Below are positions 46,270 through 56,091 of a stretch of DNA of 64,000 bases, in pieces. This DNA is from Antarctobacter heliothermus (GTDB lineage Bacteria > Pseudomonadota > Alphaproteobacteria > Rhodobacterales > Rhodobacteraceae): assembly GCF_002237555.1 (NCBI RefSeq), contig NZ_CP022540.1:3539001-3603000 (forward strand), read 5' to 3'. A model generated the notes under the pieces. That model was given only the letters and a program-made list of their open reading frames with translations, searched no databases and was not told the DNA's origin. Position 1 is the stretch's first letter. Each line of letters starts with the position of its first letter. Position numbers and translations under genes: made by a program.

Positions 46270-48893
46270 AATTGCGCCGCATCGCCGTCAACAACCTCCG
46301 CCGCTTTACCGCGCCAGTCGAAATCACCGGCCTGTCCGAGGGGTTGAATGTCCTCGCCGCCCCCAATGAACAGGGAAAATCCACGCTGTTCGACGGATTG
46401 CAGGCGCTATTCCGCTTTCCCCACAGCGGGAAACCGCGTGAAATCACCGCGTTAAGACCGCACGCCGGCGGCGCACCAGAAGTTCTGGTGGACATCGAGA
46501 CAGACGAGGGTGTCTTTACCGTCGCCAAGCGCTGGATCTCCAAACCCCGCGCAACAATTCACCGCGACGGCCACCTGATCGCACAGGCCGATGAGGCCGA
46601 GGCCTGGATCTCGCGCTTGTCTGCTGCCGATGCGGGGGGGCCGTCGGGACTGCTCTGGGTGCGTCAGGGACTGACAGTCCTGTCGGACGGCACCCGCAAG
46701 GATCAAGACCTCCAGCGAGACGCGCGCCGCGATCTGCTGTCATCTGTCACCGGAGAGGTCGAGGCCATGACCGGCGGTCAGCGCATGGATGCGGCGCTGA
46801 AACACTGTCGGGCGGAACTGGAAAACTACGCCACAGCCACCGGGCGTCCGCGCACCGGGGGGCCGTGGAAGACCGCTCAGGACCGTGTCGAGGCCCTGCG
46901 TACCCAACATGAGGAGATGGCCCAGACGGTCGCCGCCTTGCAAGATGATCTGTCCGCGCGCAAACGCGCCCGCACAGAATTGCACGACCTGACAGACCCA
47001 GAGACCGCGGAGCGGCGCAAATCCCGTTTGATGGAGGCCACAGCTGCATTTGCCGCCGCCGAACGGCACGCGGCTCGGATCGACACGCTGATCCGGGCCG
47101 TGGACACGGCGCAACTGCAGCTGGACGGCTTGTTGACCCGCAAGACCGCGCTGGCAGAAGCGCGCGCCGAACAGGTCGAGGCCACGCAACAGGCGCAGGC
47201 CGCGCGAGATCAGCGCGGAACGGCAGACCAGACGCAGGCGGAGGCACAGGCCAACACCCAGACCGCACGCGACACGCTGACCGCAGCCCGCGCCACATTG
47301 GCCGAAGCAGAGCGCGCGCTTCAGGCTGCGCAAAACGCAGAGCGCGCAAAGGACACCAGCCGCCAGCGGGCAGAGCTGGCGGACCGACTGACCAAGGCAG
47401 AGGCGCTGCGCGACACGGCTGACACGGCACGCGCTGCCGCCACAACAGGCCCCACAGCCGAACATCTGACTGACTTGGAACGCAAGGCTGCCGCGTTGGA
47501 ACAGGCGCGCGCGCTACGGGACGCCAGCGCCGCAAAGCTGGAAATAACCTATGAGCCGGGCCGCGACGGCAGCATTCACCGCGACGGCACCGCGCTGCCC
47601 GGCGCGATCCCAATACCGCTGATCACTTCCACGGATCTGCAGATCGATGGCATCGGGAACCTCCGCTTTGCCCCCGGCGGCAAAGGCGACGATGGCAGCG
47701 TCGATGCCGCGCAGGATGCCCTTGACACCGCGCTGCGTAAGCTGGGCGTCGACGACATCGCCGGCGCCCGTGCTGCGGCCGAAACCCGCGCGCGCGCCGA
47801 ACGCGCAGTGGCCGAGGCCAGCGCCGCCCTGAAAGCGCACGCGCCCAAGGGGCTGGATGCCCTGCATGATGCGCTTGCCGCCTTGCCCGTGCCACCGGAG
47901 GATTCAACCACCGATCTTCCCCCGCTCGAAGAGGCAAAAGAAGCCCGCAATGCAGCAGAGGCGTTCCGGATTGAGGCAGAGACCGCACTTGAAACCGCGC
48001 GCGACCGGCTTGACCTCGCTCGAACAGAAGCCGCCCGCGCACAGGCCGCAGGGCAAGCCGCCAAAGACCGACTGACTCGCGCAGACGCGGCCTTGTCGCG
48101 GATAGAACCTATTTCGGACGCGGATCTTGCCACCGAACTGGCACAGGCAGAGGTCGCGTTTGCCGATGCGCAAACCGCCTGCGCAAAGGCCAAGGCCGAG
48201 GCACCCGACCTTGAAAGCACCCGGGCCGCCCTGACCCGCGCACAATCAGCGGAACGCGCCGCCGAAGATAACATTGCGCGTCTGACGGTAGATCTGGCGC
48301 GGTTGGACGAACGTGTGCGCCGCAACGCCGAGGGCGCGGTCGAGGAACGGCTGGAGGAGCTGGAGCAAGACCTGAAGGCCGCCGAAGCAAGCCTTGCCCG
48401 CATGGCACGCGAAGTAGCTGTCCTGCAACGTCTTGCCGCCGCGCTAGAGGCCGCTAGGTCCGCCGCAAGAGATAGGTATTTCACGCCTGTTGCCAATGCC
48501 TTGCGCCCTCTTCTTCACCTTCTTTGGCCAGAGGCACAACTGGAATGGGACGACACCGATCTGCTACCGCGCCAACTGATCCGCAATGGGCGCGAGGAAA
48601 CCGTCGACGTTCTGTCCGGCGGCACGCAAGAGCAACTGGCCCTGCTGGTCCGCCTCGCCTTTGCTCGCCTTCTGGCGCAGGATGGGCGCGCGGCCCCCGT
48701 GATCCTTGACGATGCGCTGGTCTATACTGACGACGATCGGATCGAGCGGATGTTTGACGCGCTGCACCGACAGGCCGCCGACGTGCAAATCATCGTGCTG
48801 ACCTGCCGCCAACGCGCCTTTCGTGACCTTGGCGGGCAACAGCTGAGCATCCGTCCGCTGTCTCTGACCAGCGACAGCCTGCTGGACGTGTAA
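46266..48893 (+). CDS. SbcC/Rad50-like coiled-coil ATPase (YhaN-like)
   Basis: This 875-residue protein has Walker A APNEQGKST at 32-40, long Ala/Glu/Arg-rich coiled-coil segments, and near the end the signature LSGGTQEQLALL and Walker B PVILDDALVYTD. It has no CxxC, so the zinc hook of Rad50/SbcC is absent. In its place about residues 418-498 form a non-helical insert with many Gly, Pro and Ile. The pair with the upstream nuclease suggests a DNA-repair complex of the YhaO-YhaN kind. The ATG overlaps the nuclease stop. Confidence 0.87.
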   Translation: MKLRRIAVNNLRRFTAPVEITGLSEGLNVLAAPNEQGKSTLFDGLQALFRFPHSGKPREITALRPHAGGAPEVLVDIETDEGVFTVAKRWISKPRATIHRDGHLIAQADEAEAWISRLSAADAGGPSGLLWVRQGLTVLSDGTRKDQDLQRDARRDLLSSVTGEVEAMTGGQRMDAALKHCRAELENYATATGRPRTGGPWKTAQDRVEALRTQHEEMAQTVAALQDDLSARKRARTELHDLTDPETAERRKSRLMEATAAFAAAERHAARIDTLIRAVDTAQLQLDGLLTRKTALAEARAEQVEATQQAQAARDQRGTADQTQAEAQANTQTARDTLTAARATLAEAERALQAAQNAERAKDTSRQRAELADRLTKAEALRDTADTARAAATTGPTAEHLTDLERKAAALEQARALRDASAAKLEITYEPGRDGSIHRDGTALPGAIPIPLITSTDLQIDGIGNLRFAPGGKGDDGSVDAAQDALDTALRKLGVDDIAGARAAAETRARAERAVAEASAALKAHAPKGLDALHDALAALPVPPEDSTTDLPPLEEAKEARNAAEAFRIEAETALETARDRLDLARTEAARAQAAGQAAKDRLTRADAALSRIEPISDADLATELAQAEVAFADAQTACAKAKAEAPDLESTRAALTRAQSAERAAEDNIARLTVDLARLDERVRRNAEGAVEERLEELEQDLKAAEASLARMAREVAVLQRLAAALEAARSAARDRYFTPVANALRPLLHLLWPEAQLEWDDTDLLPRQLIRNGREETVDVLSGGTQEQLALLVRLAFARLLAQDGRAAPVILDDALVYTDDDRIERMFDALHRQAADVQIIVLTCRQRAFRDLGGQQLSIRPLSLTSDSLLDV

Positions 48894-48898
48894 CCCCG

Positions 48899-49789
48899 AT
48901 GGATCACAAAGCCGTCCTTGCCAGACTGCCCGCCGACACCCGCAGCGCGCTGACGACACGGCGCGATGCCCCGGGTCTGAGGCACCTCGCTGGCCACCTT
49001 GGCGCGATCTTTCTGATCGGCGCGCTGATCCTTGCTCGTGTCCCGTTCTGGCCACTGCTCTTGCTGCCGCAGGGCATCTTGTTGGTGTTCCTCTTTACGC
49101 TGCTGCATGAGACGGTGCATGACACGCCGTTCCGCACGCAATGGCTCAACCGTGCTGCGGGATGGTTGAGCGGGGCGCTGCTGTTCCTGCCGCCGATCTG
49201 GTTTCGGTGGTTTCACCTTGCCCATCATCGCCACACGCAAATCCCCGGAAAAGATCCCGAACTGGCTGAGACCAAACCTGAGACTCTGCGCGCATGGCTG
49301 GTCCACGTTTCTGGTGTGCCGGTTTGGATCAGCCACTTTCGCACGCTGTTCCGCAATGCCGCCGGGCGCTGCGACGACGACTATATCCCCAAAGCCCGGC
49401 GCGACGACATCACCCGCGAAGCGCGGCAGTTCCTCACCCTATACGCCGTTGCCTTGCTGGGTTCCCTGTTGGCGGGCAACGCTGCGCTGCTCTGGGTGTG
49501 GCTGATCCCGCTCCTGCTGGGACAACCGTTTCTGCGGCTATACCTGCTGGCGGAACATGGGCGCTGTGCCTTTGTCACCAATATGCTGGAAAATACCCGC
49601 ACCACATTTACCAACCGGCTGATCCGCTGGCTGGCCTGGAACATGCCGTATCACGCCGAACACCATAGCTTTCCTGCCGTGCCGTTTCACCAACTGCCTG
49701 CGCTGCACGCCCATATGGCGCCGCATCTCAACGTGACTGAAAACGGCTACGGCATGTTCACAGCCACTTATGTCTCAGACCTGCGCTGA
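48899..49789 (+). CDS. Membrane fatty acid desaturase-type enzyme
   Basis: This 296-residue membrane protein has the three His boxes of the diiron desaturase/hydroxylase family: HETVH (70-74), HLAHHRH (106-112) and HAEHH (252-256). The hydrophobic stretches between them fit four membrane helices. The gene starts 5 bp after the ATPase stop, so it is co-transcribed with the repair genes, although no functional link is known. The acyl or other lipid substrate cannot be told; related enzymes include hydroxylases and carotenoid oxygenases. Confidence 0.83.
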   Translation: MDHKAVLARLPADTRSALTTRRDAPGLRHLAGHLGAIFLIGALILARVPFWPLLLLPQGILLVFLFTLLHETVHDTPFRTQWLNRAAGWLSGALLFLPPIWFRWFHLAHHRHTQIPGKDPELAETKPETLRAWLVHVSGVPVWISHFRTLFRNAAGRCDDDYIPKARRDDITREARQFLTLYAVALLGSLLAGNAALLWVWLIPLLLGQPFLRLYLLAEHGRCAFVTNMLENTRTTFTNRLIRWLAWNMPYHAEHHSFPAVPFHQLPALHAHMAPHLNVTENGYGMFTATYVSDLR

Positions 49790-49812
49790 CGGGAAATTCA
49801 CCGATTACCCCT

Positions 49813-49840
49813 TTGCAACGGCGCAAGGCGGGCCTATATT
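49813..49840 (+). promoter_or_regulatory. Probable ssrA promoter
   Basis: TTGCAA (49813-49818) and TATATT (49835-49840) are separated by 16 bp, a good sigma-70 type pair, and lie just before the first helix-forming bases of the tmRNA. Confidence 0.55.
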
Positions 49841-49847
49841 CTGTTTT

Positions 49848-50160
49848 GTCCTCTCGGGGACTATGGGCATAAACGCGCATGTAATAAACGGATCGGACCC
49901 GGGGGCGGTACCCGGCGTCTCCACCATATATCCCTTGTTGGGGGATCTTGGGGACGAAACAGGATCGACGAACGCGTAAAGATGTAGCTTTGCTTCGGTG
50001 AGATACCACCGTTATCGGTTCACAAAGTACAATTGCCAACAACAATCGTGCTCCGGTGGCTCTCGCAGCGTAAGCTGTTAGAAATACCGAAATCTAAGCC
50101 CTTGCGCCTAGCAGCGTAAGGCGGGGTTCGCAGGCACCTGGCAACAGAAGCCTGCACTTT
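49848..50160 (+). ncRNA. ssrA: tmRNA, circularly permuted (two-piece) form
   Basis: The acceptor piece comes first: a T-arm-like CCCGGGGGCGGTACCCGG, then GTCTCCACCA ending at 49926. A spacer of about 23 nt (49927-49949) follows. The coding piece starts GGGGACGAAACAGGATCGAC at 49950. GGGGAC pairs with GTCTCC to form the acceptor stem, which proves the permutation. The tag frame (50035-50073) reads ANNNRAPVALAA and a TAA stop. A later GCAGGC...GCCTGC stem (about 50129-50156) closes the coding piece. The RNA rescues stalled ribosomes and tags proteins for ClpXP. The outer ends are estimated to within about 10-20 nt. This two-piece layout is standard in Alphaproteobacteria. Confidence 0.9.
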
Positions 50161-50207
50161 ACCCCCTATCCCTCTCCATTGCGTATGATGTCGGTCGACG
50201 GCGCGCA

Positions 50208-51818
50208 TCACAGCATACTGTTTTCGGACAGCTCTGACATGGCCCGCGGCGTGTCCACCGTCTCTCCTCGTTCCACGGCGTGCCGCTCACGTCCCACCAG
50301 CTCACCCCGGATTTCGCGCAAGAGATGGCAATGATTTGCGGCCCCTTCGGCGAATTCCGCATAGCGCGCGCGCCGTTTCGCGACAAAATCCCACCAGCGA
50401 TTTTCATCCAGCGCATAGCCCGCGGCGAAATTATCCGCCTTGTAGCCCATGTCATAAACGCGCTTGCCCAACAGAACCGCCTGATACACCTGCGCCGAAA
50501 ACAGCACGGCCGAGTCCAGATCACCGGGCTGCGCCATGTTCTCTGCCAGCGTGTCCGACACTGCCAATTCTTCGGGCGCATCAACCCAGTATTGGCTGTC
50601 GGACCAGTTCCCCAACGCATAGTGCAGGCAGATGAAATCACGCACCTCGTCTTACAACCGCTCCATCTGACAGTTGTAGCGACGACGCAGTGGTGCGGCA
50701 TAACTGGTGTCAGGGAAATAGGTGATCAGCGCCCGCACTGCCATGTCGATCATATGGATGGCGGTCGATTCAAGCGGCTCGATGAATCCCCCCGACAGGC
50801 CCACCGCAACGCAGTTCTTGACCCAGTTTTCGCGGTTGCGGCCAATCCGCATCGGGATCACCCGCGGCTCCAGCCCCTCTACGGCTGGCCCGACTCAGGA
50901 CATAAGTTCATCGCGGGCCAGCTCATCGGTGCGATGCGCGCTGGAAAACACATAGCCAGTGCCGACCCGGTTGAACAACGGCACGCGTCACGTCCAGCCC
51001 GCGCCAAGCGCGGTTGACCGGGCCATAGGCTCGATGTCGTCAGTCAGGTGAGGCACCTGAACCGCCATCGCACGATCATTGGCCAGATACTTGGAATAGC
51101 TGATAAATTCGATTCCCAAAGCCTTGTTAATGATCAACCCGCGAAAGCCCGTGCAGTCCAGAACCAGTTCGACGTCATGCCGCCCACCCTTTTCCAAATG
51201 CAGTGCCGGGACCTTTCCGGTCTCATCCAGTTCCACGTCCTGAAAATTGTCAAAGATATGGACCACGCCGCGCGCAATGCAGGTGTCGCGCAATAAGGCC
51301 GAAAACTTGCCAGCATCCAAATGGTAGGCAAATCCAGCCCCTTGGGCAAACTCCCCGGCGCGGAACGGGCGCGGCCCGCGCAGGCCATCGCGCAGGTCAA
51401 GGCAAGGCGAAAAGAGGTGAACAAAATCAAAGTCTCCGGCGCCGTACTTGAGGTAGTAGGCGGCCAGCGGCGCGCCGTTCAGCGGCTGTGGCGCGTCAAA
51501 CGGATTGACGTAAGAGATTGGCTGACCGTCCGCGTCCACGTTCCAGTGATCGAACAATACGCCAAGTTTGAAAGAGGCATTACAGCAGCGAAAGAACGCT
51601 GCCTCCGAGATCCCGCAATCGGCCAGCGTGCGCGGCATGTCGGGCACAGTCACCTCCCCCACGCCCGCGGTGGAGATGTCTGGCGATTCGAACAGCGTGA
51701 TTTCTACCGCATCCTCTGGCGGGCGTGTCTCGCGCAGCAGGCTGTTGAGCAACGATGCGGCAAGCCACCCCGCAGTCCCGCCGCCGACAATGGTGACTTT
51801 GCGGATCGGTGACGCCAT
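50208..51818 (-). pseudogene. Flavin-dependent halogenase-family gene with three in-frame stops
   Basis: The whole length is readable in one frame as a tryptophan-halogenase-like flavoenzyme. The N-terminus has the FAD motif IVGGGTAGWLAASLLN and the middle has CVAVGLSGGFIEPLESTAIH. The usual WxWxIP motif appears as WT-stop-RVP: the second Trp is TGA (about 50988-50990). A second TGA follows LARDELMS (about 50892-50894). A TAA follows CQMERL (50652-50654), where relatives have Tyr. There is no frameshift. The start at 51818 (MASPIRK) is chosen from the family. The gene is very probably inactive, and recently so. There is no link to the biosynthetic cluster 25 kb away. Confidence 0.85.
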
Positions 51819-51950
51819 GCCTTGTCCCCCATGATGACGTTTCAATCAGCCTACGCCGGTCGGGGAACAAAGCAATGCCGCTGGTGGGCTTGACCCGCGC
51901 TGACAGCCTGTCAAACCCGGCTTTGGGTATTTCAACAAAATGCAGATCTG

Positions 51951-53189
51951 ATGACATCGCTTTCCACACTTGCACTTGTCTTTGGCCGCATCGGGCTGCT
52001 TTCCTTTGGCGGGCCTGCCGCGCAGATCGCGCTGATGCACCGCGAACTGGTCGAGGATCGTCCCTGGATGTCGGAACAGCAGTTCCTGCGCGCGCTCAGC
52101 TTTTGCATGTTGCTGCCCGGACCGGAGGCAATGCAATTGGCCACCTATGCAGGCTGGCGAATGCGCGGCATTTGGGGCGGGTTGATCGCGGGCGGGCTGT
52201 TTGTGCTGCCGGGGGCTGGAGTTATCGCCGGTCTTGCGCTGCTTTATGCAGAATTCGGGGCCCGGCCAGAGACGGAGGCGCTATTACTGGGGGTCAAGGC
52301 CTGCGTTGTGGTGATTGTCGCACAGGCACTCATCAGACTGTCGTCCAAAGCCTTGCAAGGCACCTCAGACACCATCACAGCCGGGCTGTCGTTCCTTGGC
52401 ATCTATGCGTTGGGACTGCCTTTTCCGTTGATCATTGCGCTGGCCGCACTGTGGGGTGCGGCGCGTGCCCCAAATGTTTCAGAAACCCCGCCCGATCCCA
52501 CCGGACACAAGACCCATCCGGCCACCCTCGCGCTTTGGTTCGCGCTCTGGCTGATGCCACTGCCGGTCTTGTGGATCACCGGCCAACAGTTGTTGTTCGA
52601 CCTTGCCGCTTTCTTTGCCAAGCTGGCGGTTGTCACCTTTGGCGGTGCCTATGCCGTGCTGACCTACATGGCGCAGGAAGTGGTCGAGACGCGCGGTTGG
52701 CTGGACGCCACGCAAATGGTTGACGCGCTGGGTCTGGCCGAAACCACCCCCGGTCCGCTGATCCTTGTGACGCAGTTTGTCGGGCAACTGGCGGGCCATG
52801 CTCAGGGCGGGCCTTGGCTTGCGCTGGCGGCGGGGGCTCTGACGCTTTGGATGACCTTTGTGCCGTGCTTCTTGTGGATTTTCGCCGGGGCACCATACGT
52901 CGAGAACCTGCTGGCCCGGCCACGCCTGCAATCGGCGCTGGCCGCCATCACCGCTGCCGTGGTGGGCGTAATCCTCAACCTGTCGCTATGGTTTGCGCTG
53001 CATGTGCTGTTTGCCGTGCTGGTCCCTGTCTCGATTGGGCCGATCAGTTTTGACCTGCCACAGCTTGCCGCGTTGCGCTGGCAAGTCCTGCCATTGATCG
53101 GTCTGGCCGCAGTGATGCTTTTGGTGGCCAAACGTGGCGTTCCGCTTACTCTTTTGGCATGTGCCGTCTTGGGGTGGGCGCTGTCGTAG
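51951..53189 (+). CDS. chrA: Chromate-type transporter (CHR family)
   Basis: This 412-residue membrane protein is built from two homologous halves, each with the CHR motif: FGGPAAQIALMHRELVE near residue 19 and FGGAYAVLTYMAQEVVE near 225. The LPGPEA and TTPGPLI segments are also typical. It would be a ChrA-type anion exporter in the inner membrane, often tied to chromate resistance, though many genomic copies have no tested role. It is transcribed away from the halogenase pseudogene across about 130 bp. Confidence 0.88.
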   Translation: MTSLSTLALVFGRIGLLSFGGPAAQIALMHRELVEDRPWMSEQQFLRALSFCMLLPGPEAMQLATYAGWRMRGIWGGLIAGGLFVLPGAGVIAGLALLYAEFGARPETEALLLGVKACVVVIVAQALIRLSSKALQGTSDTITAGLSFLGIYALGLPFPLIIALAALWGAARAPNVSETPPDPTGHKTHPATLALWFALWLMPLPVLWITGQQLLFDLAAFFAKLAVVTFGGAYAVLTYMAQEVVETRGWLDATQMVDALGLAETTPGPLILVTQFVGQLAGHAQGGPWLALAAGALTLWMTFVPCFLWIFAGAPYVENLLARPRLQSALAAITAAVVGVILNLSLWFALHVLFAVLVPVSIGPISFDLPQLAALRWQVLPLIGLAAVMLLVAKRGVPLTLLACAVLGWALS

Positions 53190-53267
53190 CTTTGATTTTC
53201 GCCCCTTGGCCCCTTTTACTCTCTGCCAAAAGCAATATGATGGGGATGCGCTCAAAGAGGTCCCCAT

Positions 53268-53744
53268 ATGTCCGACGGCATCGACTACGGCAAGCTCATG
53301 CACCGCGCCATGCGTGGCCTGATTCAGCAGGTTCTCGAAGGCGTGCAAAGGGACGGCTTGCCGGGCGAACATCACTTCTTCATCACCTTCGACACGGGTC
53401 ACCCGGACGCCGAACTGGCCGATTGGCTGTCGGACCGTTACCCCGATGAGATGACAGTGGTGATGCAGCACTGGTACGACAATCTGGATGTGACTGACGA
53501 CGGGTTTTCCGTCACGCTGAATTTTGGCGACGCGCCAGAGCGGCTGTATATCCCCTATGATGCGATCAAGACCTTTGTCGATCCGTCGGTGGAATTCGGA
53601 CTGCGTTTTGAGAGTCAGGAAGAAGATGACGACGACGGCGACGATCCAACGCCGCCGGACGGCCCGGGTCACGACCCGGACCCCAAGACCCCGACAGAGC
53701 ATCACGACGCCGAAGTTGTCAGCCTAGACCGCTTTCGCAAGTAA
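53268..53744 (+). CDS. sspB: SspB-family ClpXP adaptor (alpha type)
   Basis: This 158-residue adaptor hands ssrA-tagged proteins to ClpXP. Residues 1-110 form the substrate-binding domain ([18 protein letters not shown]). An acidic, Pro-rich flexible linker follows, and the last residues, [10 protein letters not shown], fit the ClpX-docking tail. The ssrA gene lies 3 kb upstream. It starts 78 bp after chrA and is followed by a 209-bp gap before fumC in which I see no gene. Confidence 0.88.
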   Translation: MSDGIDYGKLMHRAMRGLIQQVLEGVQRDGLPGEHHFFITFDTGHPDAELADWLSDRYPDEMTVVMQHWYDNLDVTDDGFSVTLNFGDAPERLYIPYDAIKTFVDPSVEFGLRFESQEEDDDDGDDPTPPDGPGHDPDPKTPTEHHDAEVVSLDRFRK

Positions 53745-53953
53745 CGCTGTCGCTGGCCTGTCTGGCCGCTGTCGTTAACACGCGTCCAGCCGTCTCTACG
53801 CCAATCGATGCTGCCGTTCAGGACGTCCGCGCCGACCCGTATGTGCGCTTTGCCCGCCACGATGCGCATTTGTCGCTGATTGCGCCACCAGAATTGCCCT
53901 TTGCCGGGGCATGGGCTAACCCGTTGCGCAACATAGTCCAGGAGCCACATTCC

Positions 53954-55348
53954 ATGACCGCGACCCGTACCGAATCCGACAGCTTTGGCCCGCTCGAAGT
54001 CCCCGCAGACAAGTACTGGGGCGCGCAGACACAGCGGTCGATCATGAACTTTCCCATAGGCTGGGAGAAACAGCCCGTCGCCATCGTGCGCGCGCTGGGG
54101 GTGATCAAAAAGGCCTGCGCCATGCAGAACAAGGCGACGGGCAAGATGGACGCCAAGATCGCCGATGCAGTCATTCAGGCCGCTGGTGAGGTCATCGACG
54201 GCAAGTTCGACGACAACTTTCCGCTGGTCGTCTGGCAAACCGGATCCGGCACCCAGTCGAACATGAACTCGAACGAGGTTATCGCCAACCGCGCGATTGA
54301 GATCCTTGGCGGCGTAATCGGGTCCAAGGATCCGGTGCACCCGAACGACCATTGCAACATGGGCCAGTCGTCCAACGACACCTTCCCCACCGCGATGCAC
54401 ATCGCCACCGCCATGATGGTGCGGGACGTGCTGTTGCCCGGCCTGACCAAACTGGCCGAGGGGCTGGAAGCGAAATCCGCCGAATTCAAGGACATCATCA
54501 AGATCGGTCGCACCCACACGCAAGACGCGACGCCGCTGACGCTCGGACAGGAGTTTTCCGGCTATGCACACCAGATCCGTCAGGGTTTGAAACGCGTCGA
54601 AGCAGCGATGCCCGGCATTTATGAGCTGGCGCAAGGCGGCACCGCCGTAGGGACCGGGTTGAACACCGCGCCCGGCTGGTCAGAGGCTGTGGCCGCCCAT
54701 ATGGCCGACATCACCGATCTGCCGTTCGTCACCGCGCCGAACAAGTTCGAGGCGCTGGCCGCCCATGACGCCATGGTCTTCCTGTCGGGCGCTTTGGCGA
54801 CGATCGCGGGCAGCTGCTACAAGATTGCCAGCGACATCCGGTTCCTTGGCTCTGGCCCGCGCTCTGGCCTTGGGGAATTGATCCTGCCGGAGAACGAACC
54901 CGGATCGTCGATCATGCCGGGCAAGGTGAACCCGACACAGGCAGAGGCGCTGACACAGGTGGCGGCGCATGTCATGGGCAACGACGCGGCGATCAAGTTC
55001 GCTGGCTCTCAAGGGCACTTTGAACTGAACGTCTACAACCCGATGATGAGCTACAACCTGCTGCAATCCATTCAACTGCTTGGCGATGCCGCAGACAGCT
55101 TTACCGAGCGGATGCTGATGGGCATTCAGGCAAATGAGCCGCGCATCGAAAAGCTGATGAAGGAATCGCTGATGCTGGTCACGGCTTTGGCTCCGACCAT
55201 CGGCTATGACAACGCCACCAAGGTCGCCAAAACCGCGCACAAGAACGGCACTACGCTGAAGGAAGAGGCGATTGCGCTGGGCTTCGTCGATGAGGCCACC
55301 TTTGACGCCGTGGTGCGCCCCGAACAGATGATCGGGCCCAAGGCCTGA
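53954..55348 (+). CDS. fumC: Class II fumarate hydratase
   Basis: This 464-residue iron-free fumarase of the TCA cycle interconverts fumarate and malate. It has the superfamily signature [11 protein letters not shown] and the usual [10 protein letters not shown] motif. The length equals the family norm. The start at 53954 follows AGGAG; the open frame upstream to 53843 lacks similarity. A strong hairpin with a T-containing tail lies downstream. Confidence 0.95.
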   Translation: MTATRTESDSFGPLEVPADKYWGAQTQRSIMNFPIGWEKQPVAIVRALGVIKKACAMQNKATGKMDAKIADAVIQAAGEVIDGKFDDNFPLVVWQTGSGTQSNMNSNEVIANRAIEILGGVIGSKDPVHPNDHCNMGQSSNDTFPTAMHIATAMMVRDVLLPGLTKLAEGLEAKSAEFKDIIKIGRTHTQDATPLTLGQEFSGYAHQIRQGLKRVEAAMPGIYELAQGGTAVGTGLNTAPGWSEAVAAHMADITDLPFVTAPNKFEALAAHDAMVFLSGALATIAGSCYKIASDIRFLGSGPRSGLGELILPENEPGSSIMPGKVNPTQAEALTQVAAHVMGNDAAIKFAGSQGHFELNVYNPMMSYNLLQSIQLLGDAADSFTERMLMGIQANEPRIEKLMKESLMLVTALAPTIGYDNATKVAKTAHKNGTTLKEEAIALGFVDEATFDAVVRPEQMIGPKA

Positions 55349-55375
55349 TTTCCGGGCCCAGTATTGCAAGGCCGG

Positions 55376-55430
55376 AGTGGGGGCTCTGCCCCCACTTCCC
55401 CCTGAGTATTTTTACCAAGATGAAGACAGG
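55376..55430 (+). repeat. Rhodobacteraceae-type hairpin-plus-tail repeat, copy 2 / fumC terminator
   Basis: AGTGGGGGC and GCCCCCACT form a perfect 9-bp stem with a TCT loop (55376-55396), followed by CCCCCTGAGTATTTTTACC and AAGATGAAG. The stem plus T-run should terminate fumC transcription. The remainder of the gap to 55664 has no feature I recognise. Confidence 0.7.
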
Positions 55431-55664
55431 ACGCCGGTGCATCAATCCGCGCTCTGTTTCTGTTTGCGGGAGATATGCGCGCCAGTTTAGTGTGCTGTGT
55501 GACCCTATGACCAACTGCCCCACCGGCGAGAGACGCGATGGGGATGACGTTTACTAGAGGCTGGGCACGCGGCATCTCCCGCTGACGACAGAGCGCCTTG
55601 TACATCAAAACGGAAAACGCGTACCGTTTGAGCCAGATACATTCACTGCAACGGGGCGCGTATC

Positions 55665-55838
55665 ATGTCCAAGGTGGTCAATCTGAACCGCTTTAAGAAG
55701 CAAAAAGCGCGCGATGGAAAGCGCCGTGACGGTGACGCCAGCGCCGCGCAACATGGATTGAGCAAGGCGCAAAAGGATCTGGTCAAGGCACGCGCCGACA
55801 AGGCGAAACGCGATCTAGACGGGCACGAGACAGAATGA
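55665..55838 (+). CDS. DUF4169-family small basic protein
   Basis: This 57-residue, strongly basic and helical protein starts MSKVVNLNRFKKQKA and is rich in Lys, Arg, Ala and Asp. It looks like the small DUF4169 proteins common in Rhodobacteraceae, whose role is unknown. Its stop overlaps the start of the ribbon-helix-helix gene (ATGA at 55835-55838), so the two are translated together. The N-terminal VVNLNRFKK closely resembles the ClpX-docking tail VVSLDRFRK of SspB in this window. Confidence 0.82.
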   Translation: MSKVVNLNRFKKQKARDGKRRDGDASAAQHGLSKAQKDLVKARADKAKRDLDGHETE

Positions 55839-56062
55839 AGGGGCGTCCGGTCAAACATTCTTTGACACTCAAAGGACATCGAACGTCGGTGTCGCTGGAA
55901 GATTTGTTTTGGCAGGAATTTCGCCGCATCGCGCGCGAAAACAATAAGACAATCAACGCATTGGCGTCCGAAATTGATGTGAGTCGAGAACCTGAGGTTG
56001 GACTGGCATCATCAATCCGGGTGTTCGTGCTGGAACACTGTTTGTTTTCGCGCGATGCATGA
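55835..56062 (+). CDS. Ribbon-helix-helix DNA-binding protein
   Basis: This 75-residue protein begins with a basic strand (PVKHSLTLKGHRTSVSLED) followed by two helices (FWQEFRRIARENNKTINALA), the RHH layout of small dimeric DNA-binding proteins. It is co-translated with the DUF4169 gene. With no toxin gene adjacent it need not be an antitoxin. Target sites are unknown. Confidence 0.8.
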   Translation: MKGRPVKHSLTLKGHRTSVSLEDLFWQEFRRIARENNKTINALASEIDVSREPEVGLASSIRVFVLEHCLFSRDA

Positions 56063-56091
56063 GGCGTTATCCACAAGCGATTGTGGATAAA

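Noticed and set aside
50208..51818. Selenocysteine or recoded stops in the halogenase gene
   Set aside because: One stop is TAA, there is no sign of a recoding element, and the organism's other genes use TGA as a normal stop; decay is simpler.
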